DNA from: JAEUIE01 sp047602475 | GTDB taxonomy: Bacteria; Planctomycetota; Planctomycetia; Gemmatales; HRBIN36 | Assembly: GCA_047602475.1 (NCBI GenBank) | Contig: JASGHE010000007.1 | Span: 62,001 to 126,000 of the forward strand | Reading direction: 5' to 3' | DNA: 64,000 nt | Shown: piece after piece, positions 52,294 to 61,704 of the stretch | How positions within the stretch are numbered: the stretch's first letter is position 1 | Layout of the letters: each line of letters starts with the position of its first letter | Translations under genes and position numbers: made by a program | Notes under the pieces: model-generated | Told to the model about the DNA's origin: nothing | The model's database searches: none | What the model saw: the letters and a program-made list of their open reading frames with translations, nothing else

Positions 52294-53760
52294 TCAAAAC
52301 ACGATATGCACCCGCACGCTGAAGACGCTCACCGGGCCGCGGTCGCTGTTGTAGGCAGGGTTGAGAATGAACTGGTAGTCGCCAGTGATGAAGGCGTGTT
52401 CGCTCACACCCCATGAGTAGTACATTTCTCCGATGCATTCGGGAGCATAGGCGATTTGACCATCGCCCAGAATGAAGCCCAGACCGCCGGCACCGAGGTA
52501 GTTGTGGTGCGGCACCGAGATGCCGTTGATCGCCCCAGCCACGCCGAACTCATCTCGTGATCGACCCCAACTCTTTCCGTTGAACAAAACGCCACCGGAG
52601 ATCGTCTGGTCAATTTCGGTGAAGGCCCAGCTTTCGTTCTGGCCATCGTTCCAACCGGCCCGGAAAAAGACGCCGGTGTTGTCAGCCACTTCCTGTTCGA
52701 TGTTGATGCCGAAGCCTGCTTTGTAGGAATAGCGGCGAGTATTGGCGATGACTGGATCGACGGGCATCTCCTCAATCGCCTGATTGTAATTGCCCATGTT
52801 GGCCCGGTTGACGTAGCCCATGAAACGGATGGCACCGGGGCGGTTGTTGAGTTCGTAGCGATACTCCAGCTCAGCGACCTGACCATAGGCCTGGGTAAAC
52901 TTGGGATCAATCTCCGGCCCGTTGGCCGTCGAGGGCACGCCCCAGGCACCGTAGCGGATGGCCCACCATTTTTCGTTGTACTCGATGGCACCACCATAGG
53001 TGTAGCCCCGTGTGTTGGCAGGATAATCCCAGGCGCCGTTGTTCATGATCGACCAGTTCATGAACTGGGTTCGGGTATCGTGGCTGTACTTGTTGTCGTC
53101 GAAGATGTCGTTGGCAGCCAGCTTGCCGAGGGTGAGTGTGAATCGCCGAATGTCTCGCTTGCCTTCGATGACGTTCTCCTCAGCCTTGATATCTTCCTGC
53201 TCACCGCCCAGCCCCCAGGTTTGACGGAGGAACACCCGGGCGAAGTAAGGCGTGGGAGCAACGTCTCCGACACGGGGGATTTCGCCATTTGGGAAACCAG
53301 CCACGCCGAACACATCGCTGAGCCCCCTGCCGCCGGCGATTTCAGGATTGAAGATGAACTCGGCCCCGGACCAGAGCTTGGTATCGAGGAACAATGTCGC
53401 TGTCTGAGAGGTACGCTGATTCACAATGGAACGTAAACTGTGCTCGCCTTCATAGGGCGAACGGAAGAACCCGTTGCCCTGCAGGATCGTGGTGGCCTGG
53501 CCGTGAACGGAGTACCATTTCTCTTTGTCGTCGTCCTTTTTGTCTTTGTCTTTGTCATCTTTCTCTTTATCGTCTTTCTTGTCCTTAGCTGCTTCATCAC
53601 CTGCGTTGCCGGATTGATCTTGAACCAATCCAACGCCGGAAAGCTGGGGAGGAGATTGTGCCGGCGCTGACCCGCCCAGGCTCAAGACCAGGCACATCGC
53701 GCAGAGAAAGCAATAAGTCAGAAAGTGGAGCGGCATGTGTCTCAACACTCCTTCCATCAA
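52294..53760 (-). CDS. OprB-family carbohydrate-selective porin
   Basis: 488 residues: signal peptide (LTYCFLCAMCLVLSLGGSAPA), then a very unusual Asp/Lys run (about 60-82, KKDDKEKDDKDKDKKDDDKE), then an OprB beta-barrel (WSVHGQ-like start HGQATTILQGNGFF) ending AYNSDRGPVSVFSVRVHIVF with terminal Phe. It forms an outer-membrane channel for sugars. The start may be ATG 53736, which has a better-placed AGGAG. Whether the charged run is a linker or a metal-binding patch is unknown. Confidence 0.85.
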   Translation of the reverse strand: MMEGVLRHMPLHFLTYCFLCAMCLVLSLGGSAPAQSPPQLSGVGLVQDQSGNAGDEAAKDKKDDKEKDDKDKDKKDDDKEKWYSVHGQATTILQGNGFFRSPYEGEHSLRSIVNQRTSQTATLFLDTKLWSGAEFIFNPEIAGGRGLSDVFGVAGFPNGEIPRVGDVAPTPYFARVFLRQTWGLGGEQEDIKAEENVIEGKRDIRRFTLTLGKLAANDIFDDNKYSHDTRTQFMNWSIMNNGAWDYPANTRGYTYGGAIEYNEKWWAIRYGAWGVPSTANGPEIDPKFTQAYGQVAELEYRYELNNRPGAIRFMGYVNRANMGNYNQAIEEMPVDPVIANTRRYSYKAGFGINIEQEVADNTGVFFRAGWNDGQNESWAFTEIDQTISGGVLFNGKSWGRSRDEFGVAGAINGISVPHHNYLGAGGLGFILGDGQIAYAPECIGEMYYSWGVSEHAFITGDYQFILNPAYNSDRGPVSVFSVRVHIVF

Positions 53761-53944
53761 ATACGACGGTCCTTAGCGCAACCGAATACCGTCATTCTGG
53801 AAGTGCGTCTAGATGAAGTGGGGATAAATCTTGCTATGCTCGGTACCAGACATGGAGAGGTACATGTTGAAAAGGACTCAAAATGCCCACGCAGGAGTCT
53901 GGCTCGAGGTGGGCATAAAATCTGAATTGGATCGCGCCTAGATT

Positions 53945-54020
53945 AGCTAATAACAGAGTCATCAACATGCCACCGACGACAGCGATGGCGAGCGGTTTCT
54001 GCGACTCAGAGACTGTGCGT
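53945..54020 (-). pseudogene. Short relic of an RND pump C-terminus
   Basis: The minus strand reads SESQKPLAIAVVGGMLMTLL, which aligns with SQSQRPLAVVVVGGMAFTLL of the pump at 47095. Homology is lost on both sides within about 25 residues. The rest of 53761-54519 holds only a hairpin and no gene. Confidence 0.45.
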
Positions 54021-54393
54021 TTGGAGAGAGGTGCCGACTACATGCCAACAATCGTGTTCATCAGATCAGGTCGAACCGGCCTTTCAAATCGAAGAAGTTG
54101 TATCTGGAAACCATAAGCATTCAGTTGCGGATGTCTTCGCAAAAATCCAAATTAACGCTTTTGGGTGGATGCTAATTGACCATCACGGTCGAACTTTAGC
54201 CAGCCTCACTTCGATCTATTGACTCATGCGCATGCATCAGTCGCTGGATTATCAGCCGCCGGCGTTGGTGTATGGAGAGAAAGGAGGTGCCGAGAAGAGG
54301 CGACGTGCCTAGAGTGTCAATAACGATGTCAATAAGCTATCAATGAAAAAGTGAATACACGACTACTACTCATGTTCTTTTGAATACTAATTC

Positions 54394-54415
54394 AGAGAAG
54401 GCTCACGCCTTCTCT
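54394..54415. terminator. Hairpin, possibly a terminator
   Basis: A 9-bp perfect stem (AGAGAAGGC/GCCTTCTCT) with a 4-nt loop. The nearest gene that could use it is 54520-54705 on the minus strand. Confidence 0.4.
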
Positions 54416-54519
54416 TATTGATGGCTTCCAGTGGTACGGAAGATGGGGTCCACTTCATAGCTTTGAGTGGGAGGACAACGAGAAGAAACAATATCACCGA
54501 TCCATAGGAATAGCCCATT

Positions 54520-54705
54520 TCATGTCTTCCCTAAAGAGCATGCCTTGATATGATCCGATAATCCTTGCTTGAACCAATGACTGCAATGCGGACACTTACC
54601 TCTGCAACATGCCACGACGTGTTTGACATGTTTGTCAGTGTGGCATCTGCAATGGCATTCGATGACCACGACTGTTTTCTGAGTTTCCGGCTCGTTGTTG
54701 CTCAT
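54520..54705 (-). CDS. 61-residue Cys/His-rich putative zinc-finger protein
   Basis: Seven Cys and six His in 61 residues: CHCRCHTDKHVKHVVACC, then a finger-like CPHCSHWFKQGLSDHIKAC (C-x2-C ... H-x3-C). Two zinc sites are plausible. There is no membrane segment. The ribosome-binding site is weak, but the clustered ligands argue for a real gene. The role (nucleic-acid or metal binding) is unknown. Confidence 0.5.
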   Translation of the reverse strand: MSNNEPETQKTVVVIECHCRCHTDKHVKHVVACCRGKCPHCSHWFKQGLSDHIKACSLGKT

Positions 54706-54852
54706 AGCTTGCCATTCTACTCTGCCTTCAATATCTTTGCAATCGTTTAGCTATGGTGGGATTAGCTTGATAGCAGTACTCGCCACATTTCTTCCCCGCA
54801 GCCCAGATAGGCTTGTACTTGAGATTGCGACCTGTTGAGGATAAATGCAAAA

Positions 54853-54875
54853 ACGGGCGGGCAAACCTCGCCCGT
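54853..54875 (-). terminator. Intrinsic terminator of HARE-HTH copy B
   Basis: A 7-bp stem (ACGGGCG/CGCCCGT) followed on the minus strand by TTTTTGC, 32 bp after the stop of 54907-55483. Confidence 0.7.
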
Positions 54876-54906
54876 CTCCAAGGACTGTTGACAATTAACT
54901 TCCAAG

Positions 54907-55483
54907 CTACCCTTTCACCACAATCTTAGCCTCAAACTTCCCCCGCTCACTCTTCTTGAACGGCGAAGCCTTCCCCAAATCCTTGATGCTCCAGCTGATG
55001 GCCGCATACAGAGTCGCCGCTGGTGTCTTGCCACCTGGACTAGTCCACAATCCCTCCGTGGACATCACATCGATCAACTCCGGGCACGTCATCGCCACCT
55101 TGCGATCCTGAAGCACCTGAAGCGCCGCCTTAATCATGCTGAGCTTCTTGGGAGCGGGTTCGTCGGTTGTGGCTGGCGTTTCGACCAGTTGTATCTCGGT
55201 AGTTGTTGACTCCGGATCATGCGTCGTTGCTATATCGCCCGTTGTGGTTGGCTCAACCACACCAGCCACGAGAGTTGTGGCCACGTCGGGCGTCTCGGTG
55301 GGTTCAGGTGGCGGAGGCCTCGTCAAGCAGACCAGGCTCGACAACCACCGGCACCTCAGCCACAGACTCTGCCGTTACCTTCTTCCCCGCCTTCGCCTGC
55401 CACTTGGGCTGCTTCTCGCGCTTGATCTTTTTGGCCGACAGCTTCAGTTCCCCACTACTCACTTTCAGTTTGTTGTTCACCAT
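54907..55483 (-). pseudogene. HARE-HTH domain protein, copy B, frameshifted
   Basis: A paralogue of 41608-42230; restored length is 191 residues. ATG 55483 (AGGAGA upstream) opens MVNNKLKVSSGELKLSAKKI, then QPKWQAKAGKK. A net extra base at about 55305-55345 breaks the frame. The Thr/Pro/Glu linker and the HARE-HTH winged helix (MTCPELIDVMSTEGLWTSPG, ending SPFKKSERGKFEAKIV) follow to 54907. The domains of the two copies are nearly identical while the linkers differ. It has its own intrinsic terminator. Confidence 0.7.
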
Positions 55484-55570
55484 GTCTGTAGTCTCCTGGT
55501 GTGTGCGGCATCGATGTGATGTGGCTTACGCAGGATGACAGTTACAGTGCTGTGGAGAATAATGGAGGGG
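55484..55570 (-). repeat. Conserved leader of HARE-HTH gene, copy B
   Basis: The minus strand holds CACTGTAACTGTCATCCTGC then CACATCACATCGATGCCGCA and ACCAGGAGAC before the ATG. It matches copies A and C. Confidence 0.6.
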
Positions 55571-55753
55571 GATTCAGCAGGAATGTAAGAGGTTCTGCTA
55601 CGGATGAAGTCTGCGAATGAGGGCGAATTATTGGTGTCTCTTGCACAATCGGCTTGTCACATCCTTTAACTCGTCGTTTGCGTCTGATTCGGCGAGCTCT
55701 TCGTTCTGAACGCATATTCGTTATCATTTCGTTACCACACTCACGGAGCGAAC

Positions 55754-57418
55754 ATGAGCGAGCGGTACATATTCACCATCGACAACCTCACGAAACACTA
55801 TGGCAAACGCGAGGTCCTCAAGGACATCCAACTCGCGTTCTACCCTGGAGCGAAGATCGGCGTCATCGGCTCGAACGGGTCCGGGAAGTCCACGCTGCTC
55901 CGCATCATGGCCCTCGAAGACAAAGACTTCATGGGCGAAGCAAGGCCGGAGAACGGGTTGACCATCGGCTACGTGCCGCAGGAACCGATGCTCACGCCAG
56001 GGAAGACGGTGCTGGAAAACGTGGAGGAGGCCGTTCAGCCCATTCGCGATCTCATTCGGCAATATGAGGCTGTGACCGAGAAGTTCGCGGAACCAGATGC
56101 TGACTTCGATAAACTCTCGAGCCAGATGGATCGGCTGCAGGCACAGATCGACGCCGAGGATGCCTACAACATCGATCGGCGTGTCGAGATGGCGATGGAT
56201 GCGATGCAGTTGCCGCCACCGGAGGCGGGCGTTGAGCATCTTTCAGGCGGCGAACGACGGCGTGTCTTCCTCTGCAAGATGTTGTTGCAGAACTTCGATC
56301 TGCTCCTGCTTGATGAGCCGACGAACCACCTGGATGCAGAGAGCGTCGAGTGGCTCGAGCACTTCTTAAAGGACTACAAGGGAGCCGTGGTGGCCGTCAC
56401 GCATGATCGCTACTTCCTCGACAACGTCGCGCAGTGGATTCTCGAACTTGATCGGGGTCGTGGCTATCCATTCGAGGGCAACTACACCTCGTGGATGGAG
56501 AAGAAGAAGCGGCGGCTGGAACTCGAAGAGAAAATCGTCAGCGCTCGCCAGAAGCAACTCGAACGTGAACTCGAATGGGCACGCATGAGCCCGCGTGGCC
56601 GGATGGGCAAGAACAAAGCACGCCTTGCCACCATCGACAAGTTGCAGTCGATGGAGCTCGAAGAGCGTGAAGACGATCTCGTGATTCAGATTCCGCCCGG
56701 CCCACCGCTTGGCGATCTCGTCGTGCGTGCCGAGGGGGTGAAGAAGGCGTTCGGCGAGAATCTACTCTTCGACGATCTTACGTTCAACCTGCCGAAGGGA
56801 GGCATCGTCGGCATCATCGGGCCGAACGGTGCGGGCAAGACGACACTGTTCAAGATGATTGTGGGACAGGAGAAACCGGATGGCGGGACGCTCACCATCG
56901 GCCCGACGGTGAAGCCGGCACACGTGGACCAGAACCGCGATGCGCTGAATCCGACGAACACCATCTTCGAGGAGATCACCGGTGGTACGGACCATATCAT
57001 GCTCGGCAAGCAACGGGTTGCAAGTCGCGGCTACTGTGCCCGCTTCAACTTCAGAGGACCAGACCAGCAGAAAATCGTCGGCAACTGCTCCGGCGGGGAA
57101 CGCAACCGCATCCACCTGGCCAAGCTGCTCCGCAGCGGCGGGAACCTGCTCCTTCTTGACGAACCGACGAACGACCTCGACGTGGATACCCTGCGAGCGC
57201 TCGAAGAATCGCTCTTGAACTTCGGGGGTTGTGCGGTGGTCATCAGCCACGACCGCTGGTTCCTCGATCGCGTGGCCACGCACATCCTGGCCTTCGAAGG
57301 GGATGGTAAAGTCGTCTGGTGTGAGGGGAACTTCCAAGTGTATGAGGAACAACGACACGCAAGGTTAGGAGCTCTCGCGGATGTACCGAAGCGGATGAAG
57401 TACCGGAAGTTAAGTTGA
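55754..57418 (+). CDS. ettA: EttA, energy-dependent translational throttle (ABC-F)
   Basis: 554 residues, the standard EttA length. The first ABC domain has Walker A GSNGSGKST and signature LSGGERRRVFLCKML, with Walker B LLLLDEPTNHLD. The inter-domain linker is Arg/Lys-rich (about 250-320). The second domain has GPNGAGKTT, CSGGERNRIHLAKLL and LLLLDEPTNDLD. It binds the ribosomal E site and slows the first elongation steps when ATP is low. It is a core gene inside a region otherwise of accessory character. A weak hairpin follows. Confidence 0.93.
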   Translation: MSERYIFTIDNLTKHYGKREVLKDIQLAFYPGAKIGVIGSNGSGKSTLLRIMALEDKDFMGEARPENGLTIGYVPQEPMLTPGKTVLENVEEAVQPIRDLIRQYEAVTEKFAEPDADFDKLSSQMDRLQAQIDAEDAYNIDRRVEMAMDAMQLPPPEAGVEHLSGGERRRVFLCKMLLQNFDLLLLDEPTNHLDAESVEWLEHFLKDYKGAVVAVTHDRYFLDNVAQWILELDRGRGYPFEGNYTSWMEKKKRRLELEEKIVSARQKQLERELEWARMSPRGRMGKNKARLATIDKLQSMELEEREDDLVIQIPPGPPLGDLVVRAEGVKKAFGENLLFDDLTFNLPKGGIVGIIGPNGAGKTTLFKMIVGQEKPDGGTLTIGPTVKPAHVDQNRDALNPTNTIFEEITGGTDHIMLGKQRVASRGYCARFNFRGPDQQKIVGNCSGGERNRIHLAKLLRSGGNLLLLDEPTNDLDVDTLRALEESLLNFGGCAVVISHDRWFLDRVATHILAFEGDGKVVWCEGNFQVYEEQRHARLGALADVPKRMKYRKLS

Positions 57419-57429
57419 TTTCAGTCGCT

Positions 57430-57448
57430 GAGGTCCTGCTTCGACCTC
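57430..57448 (+). terminator. Possible terminator of ettA
   Basis: The stem GAGGTC/GACCTC with a 7-nt loop, extended by wobble pairs, begins 11 bp after the ettA stop. No T-tract follows. Confidence 0.4.
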
Positions 57449-57478
57449 GGAGGTCCAAGGTGTGCAACTGCTATCTGC

Positions 57479-57620
57479 TCAGAGTGGCTTTTCGCTCATC
57501 TTGTCGGCCATCGCTTTGTCTCCTGCGTGTGTGCGACATTAATGTGATGCTGCTGACGCAGGATGACAGTTGCAGTGCTGTTCGACGGATGGAGAAAGGA
57601 TTCAGCAGTATTGGGACAGG
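57479..57620 (-). repeat. Third copy of the HARE-HTH leader, with truncated start
   Basis: 57512-57600 repeats the leader of copies A and B (AACTGTCATCCTGCGTCAGC, then AGCATCACATTAATGTCGCA and GCAGGAGACA). It precedes ATG 57511, but the frame stops after ten residues (MADKMSEKPL) and the protein is gone. The leader has outlived its gene. Confidence 0.55.
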
Positions 57621-57670
57621 TGCTGCCTAGGACCAGCAATGAGCAAAAGTTGAGAAATGTTGGAGGCCCC

Positions 57671-57826
57671 ATGCCCAACCGTGTCGCAGCGATTTTTATT
57701 GTGGCTGTATCGTTAGCAATGCTTATTGCCATCGGTAAAGAGGCGAGGTCGTGTGTCATGTTTTGCGCAATCGATAAACAAATCAATAACGATACGATTC
57801 TGTATAAAATGTGTTCAGAGTGTTAA
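57671..57826 (+). CDS. 51-residue secreted or membrane peptide
   Basis: ATG 57671 has GGAGG about 5 nt upstream. The N-terminus is a hydrophobic helix (VAAIFIVAVSLAMLIAIG), followed by a Cys-containing polar end (SCVMFCAIDKQ, then KMCSEC). It may be a signal peptide with a disulfide-bonded peptide, or a single-span protein. A degenerate -24/-12-like site (57612-57627) precedes it but is weak. Confidence 0.5.
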   Translation: MPNRVAAIFIVAVSLAMLIAIGKEARSCVMFCAIDKQINNDTILYKMCSEC

Positions 57827-58030
57827 GGCTCAGGGAGGTTGCCGAATGGCGTTGATCGGTCATTCCAGTGTGAAGAGTGCGATGGTTTCAGGTTCGTTCC
57901 TACAGAGCTTGCCACTATTTTACGCAGATGCCTAGGTTTTAGTGTGATTCACGCGCACTTGACCCTGCCCATTTACACGCATTCTGCGTGTTATAGTTTC
58001 GCTGCTCAGATGTTGGGGTTCAGTGACAAA

Positions 58031-61000
58031 TCAAAGCGTGAATCCATGGAAGTTGTTCACGGTCACCGTCGTGGGCGTAACGGGGCTGGCCTCGTCGTTG
58101 ACCAGCTTGATGGTGATGTTCTGATACACACCAGTGGTTTCAGCGCCAGACCGAACGTGGCCGAAAACTTGCCGCTTCCAGGCAGCCCCACCGCCGCGCG
58201 GGCTTCCATTTCGAAGTAGAGGTCGCCGTTCATCCAGATCTGGAGCTTGGCTCCATCCGTGCCGCCCGTGAAGCTGTAGTCGAAGGAGAACCCGTCCCAA
58301 TGGTTCCGCTTGTAGAAGTAGCCGCTGAACGAAGACACGCTTGCTGTTTGATCGCTCAGCACGAGCCCGTTGATGACGCCATTCTGCATTTGCACATTCA
58401 CGTTACCCTGACGAGTGCCAGAGTACTCGGTGATGTCGGTAATTCGATCGAAACTGGGCGTCAGCGCAGAGGCCGGCTGTAGCGCGGTCAGCAGGAACTG
58501 GTGAGCGGGATCCACGGAGGCCCAGCTCTGGACGGATCGGGCGCTCGGAAGTGTCGCCCCCAGGACCAGCGGCGACCAGAGAAGACCGCTTTGAGAGGCT
58601 CCCGTGGTGTCCGTGCCGGCGTACCAGTTGGCGGCGTATTCATGCCTCAGCCCGATGTCGCGCAGGCCATTGTGGAACACCGCATCGGCGTCCAGTGCGA
58701 CATCAACGACGGCGTACAAAGATCTTTTGTTGATTCCCTGGTCCGGTGAGTTCACCACGAAGTTGGAGAAGTCCGAGCCAAAGTACGAGTGGTAGCTATC
58801 CACAAAGACAGCGGCGTTTCGCCAGTCCCAGAAGCCGAGGTCGACCGTAGCCTTTCCGGTAGGAACTCGCACCGGCGCACTGAGCAAGGCCTGCCGCTTT
58901 TGATTGACGACCGGTCCGAGCCAGGTCAGTGTCGTGCCGACTGGCACGCCAGGGCCGGTCACCCCGTCGCCGACCCGGATGTTGCGAATATTGTCTCCTG
59001 TCAGGAAGACGGCGCGGCTACCGTTCGTTACCGCTCCGGAGAGGGCCCTTCTACCGGGCATATTGAGCTGCGAGAGATAGAACCAATCGTAGTTCGCGGC
59101 ATCAATGTTGATGGGGTTGGAGTCGGCGCCCAGGCCGTTGTCCTCGGGCGAGTCCAGGAGGGTAAGCTGGCGAACGACATTGAACTTGGGATCTTTCAAG
59201 GCAGCCTGTTGCAGGGCCAGGGTTGCTACTGTGGCCACGCGCACGCCGTGGCTGTGGCCGATCAAATGGACCTTGCCCAGGCCTTGACTATAGTCCGGAG
59301 CGAGCGCCTCCATCAGTCCCTCGGCCAAACGCAAGCCTGCCTGGACGGTACGGCCTTCCGACAAGTAGGCTTCTTCGGGGATCCCGATAAAATCGCTCGT
59401 CGCCGAGTCGTCGATCCAACTGTAGGCAAGCACGGTGGCGTTAGGATCGACCTTCAGAATGGCCTGCGCCAGACCAAGAGGGTTGATTTGAAAAGCGGGA
59501 TCGGTGGTGTCGCCGGGCAGATAAAGCCAGGGAGTGCTTGCCCCCGGTGAGGCCGGGACAGCAACTTGCCACGTGTCCCAGGTGAGCGGATTGCGGCCCT
59601 CTGCCTTGACGTCCGCCACCCAGTCAGCATACCCCGGCATCCAGCCGTGGGAGATCACATACACGTTTTTCGCTATCAGGGTACTGTTGGTGATGGTGTG
59701 GGCGGTCGACAGGGACGAAAACTGCGTGCCGTCGAAGTAGCCCAGGCGGTCGAGGAGCGTGAGCTGCTCCATCTCGATAGCGCCGATATCGACGCTGCCT
59801 TCCTGGACGCGCAGGTATTGCCCGGTGGGGGAGCCGCGTTGATCGTACACCAGCGGCTTGTTGCCGGCATCCACGGCCAGCACGCTCAGGCCGGCGTTCC
59901 TGGCGGGGCTGCCGGCGCTCAAGGCCATGGTCCAGCTCCAGCCGCCGTTGTTCGCAAGGCTCTGAAGCATCGGGTCGAGCACGGAGTAGTGGACGTTGAT
60001 GTCGCCTCGTGACGGACCGTTCACGCCGTTCTCGAAGTTCGAGTCGAAGTTGGCGATGGCTGTCGAGATGATATTCGAGGGTGTGCCATTGGCGTTTGCG
60101 GCGTCCTGAATGATGGCGCGGTTGAGTGGCTGGCCGGCCCCGGCATTGACGAAGAGCTGATTCACCACATCGTGCAAACCAGACGAGGCACCCGACAGGA
60201 TGGTGTTCGCAATGGTCAGCGTGGCAGTAACTGTCTTCCCGTCGAGGCTGTCGGCGAGGTTGTACACCTGCAAGCCATCGGCCAGGCCGTAGTAGCCTTT
60301 GCCGCTGGAACTGAGCGTGTTGCCGGTGATGGTGTCGTTGGTGAGGCGCACCGAACCGTTGAGATTGAAAATGGCTCCGCCGAAGGCGTCTCCAGGCTTG
60401 CTGTAGTAAGAGGCGTAACCGCCGTTGGCAGCGTTACCGGTAAGGGTCGAGTTCACGATGGTGACGTTACCGCCCCGGTTGAAAACGGCGCCGCCCAGCC
60501 CGGCACCGCCGCCTCCGTAATAGCTGTCCAGGCTGGCTCCGCCGCCGAAGTTCGCCGTGCCTTGTGTGCCGGCGCCGCCGCCGAAGCCGCTCACGGCCCC
60601 GGTCCCGCCATAGCCACCCCCGCCGAAGCCCGCTGCAAGGGTTGAAGAGCCGCCTTGGCCTTCGCGAGTCTTTATCCCATTCGGGAACGAGCCGAGGGGA
60701 ACTGATCCGCCAAAGCCACCCGGGCCACGACTGGTGTTGTCCTGACCGATCCCGGCGCCGAAATAGACGGAGGAGGAGCCGTCATACCCGCTGGTACCGC
60801 CATTGGCCGTGTTGCCGGTCATCAAGACGCTATCGAGAACCAGCGTGCCTTGATTGAAGATCGCCCCGCCCGCTCCCAGACCGCCGCCACCGTAGTAGCT
60901 GTCGCCGCCTTCGGCTACGCCGCCTCTCATGGTCAGACCCCGCAACGTCAGGTTACCGGCAGGCAGACCGCCAAAGTTCTGGCCAGAGACGTAGAAGAGG

Positions 61001-61437
61001 CGGAAGTTCGGTCCACCGACGCGCTCGATCGTGGCGCCGTTGCCGTTAATGGTGATCTGACTCTTGACCACCGGCATGCCATTCGGCCCGTACCAGTAGT
61101 TGTCGATGCTGTTCAGGCTGTACGATTGGAATGCCGCCAGCACGATCGTATCCGCACCGGGGGTATTGTTGGCAATATTAATGGCGTCGCGCAGGCTGAT
61201 TTTGCTGCCTTGCAACGTCGAGATCGTGGCGGTCTTAGCCTGGTACAACAGGTCCGCTGTCGAGTTGACGACGATCGACGCCGGTACCGTGCGGTCTTCC
61301 AGCGGTTGCATCTCCAGACGTATCGTCGAGTGGCGATGGCGTGGTGGTGTCGCCAAGCCTTGGGCAGAGCGGCTTCTCTGTGTTTGTCTGTTGGCGAAAC
61401 CTGCCCGCATTTTCTTTAGAAATGATACTCGTAGCAT
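58031..61437 (-). pseudogene. LEDRTVPA surface protein: beta-helix plus lipase-like domain, frameshifted at its end
   Basis: Restored length is about 1135 residues. The N-terminus has MQPLEDRTVPASIVVNSTAD, then SLRDAINIANNTPGADTIVL and a Gly-rich right-handed beta-helix (about 50-560). A second module (about 590-860) resembles alpha/beta-hydrolases: YVISHGWMPGYADW, VLAYSWIDDSAT and the nucleophile elbow LIGHSHGVRVAT with Ser about 727. A third, beta-rich module ends the chain. One G is missing near 58151; after it the correct frame reads SGAETTGVYQNITIKLVN to the stop at 58031. It is exported; the fusion suggests surface-bound esterase activity. Confidence 0.75.
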
Positions 61438-61704
61438 GATATCCCTGCTTTCGGTGTATTTCGTGGTGTGTCATCTGCTTAGTGGAAAACGTATCGTAAG
61501 CGACTGTCGCATGACATGCAATGTAAATGGTGATCGTCAGGCCATTGCAATCCGAATCTTGTTGGCGACATGTGGCGGCTACGCTACAAGATCTGAGATG
61601 CGTTCAAGCAAATAATAATACTGGGAGCATTTTGACCTTCTTGTTTAGTCGCTACATTGTCGTCAGGAGGCCGACGTTATCTGCGATAACAACTAGAGCC
61701 AGCT

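Noticed and set aside
57612..57627. TGGGACAGGTGCTGCC before the 51-residue gene
   Set aside because: Spacing is right but both elements deviate (TGGGAC, CTGCC), so it is too weak to list with the other promoters.
58789..59550. Plus-strand frame of 253 codons opposite the beta-helix/lipase gene
   Set aside because: The complement of a clear coding frame; no ribosome-binding site or recognisable motif.
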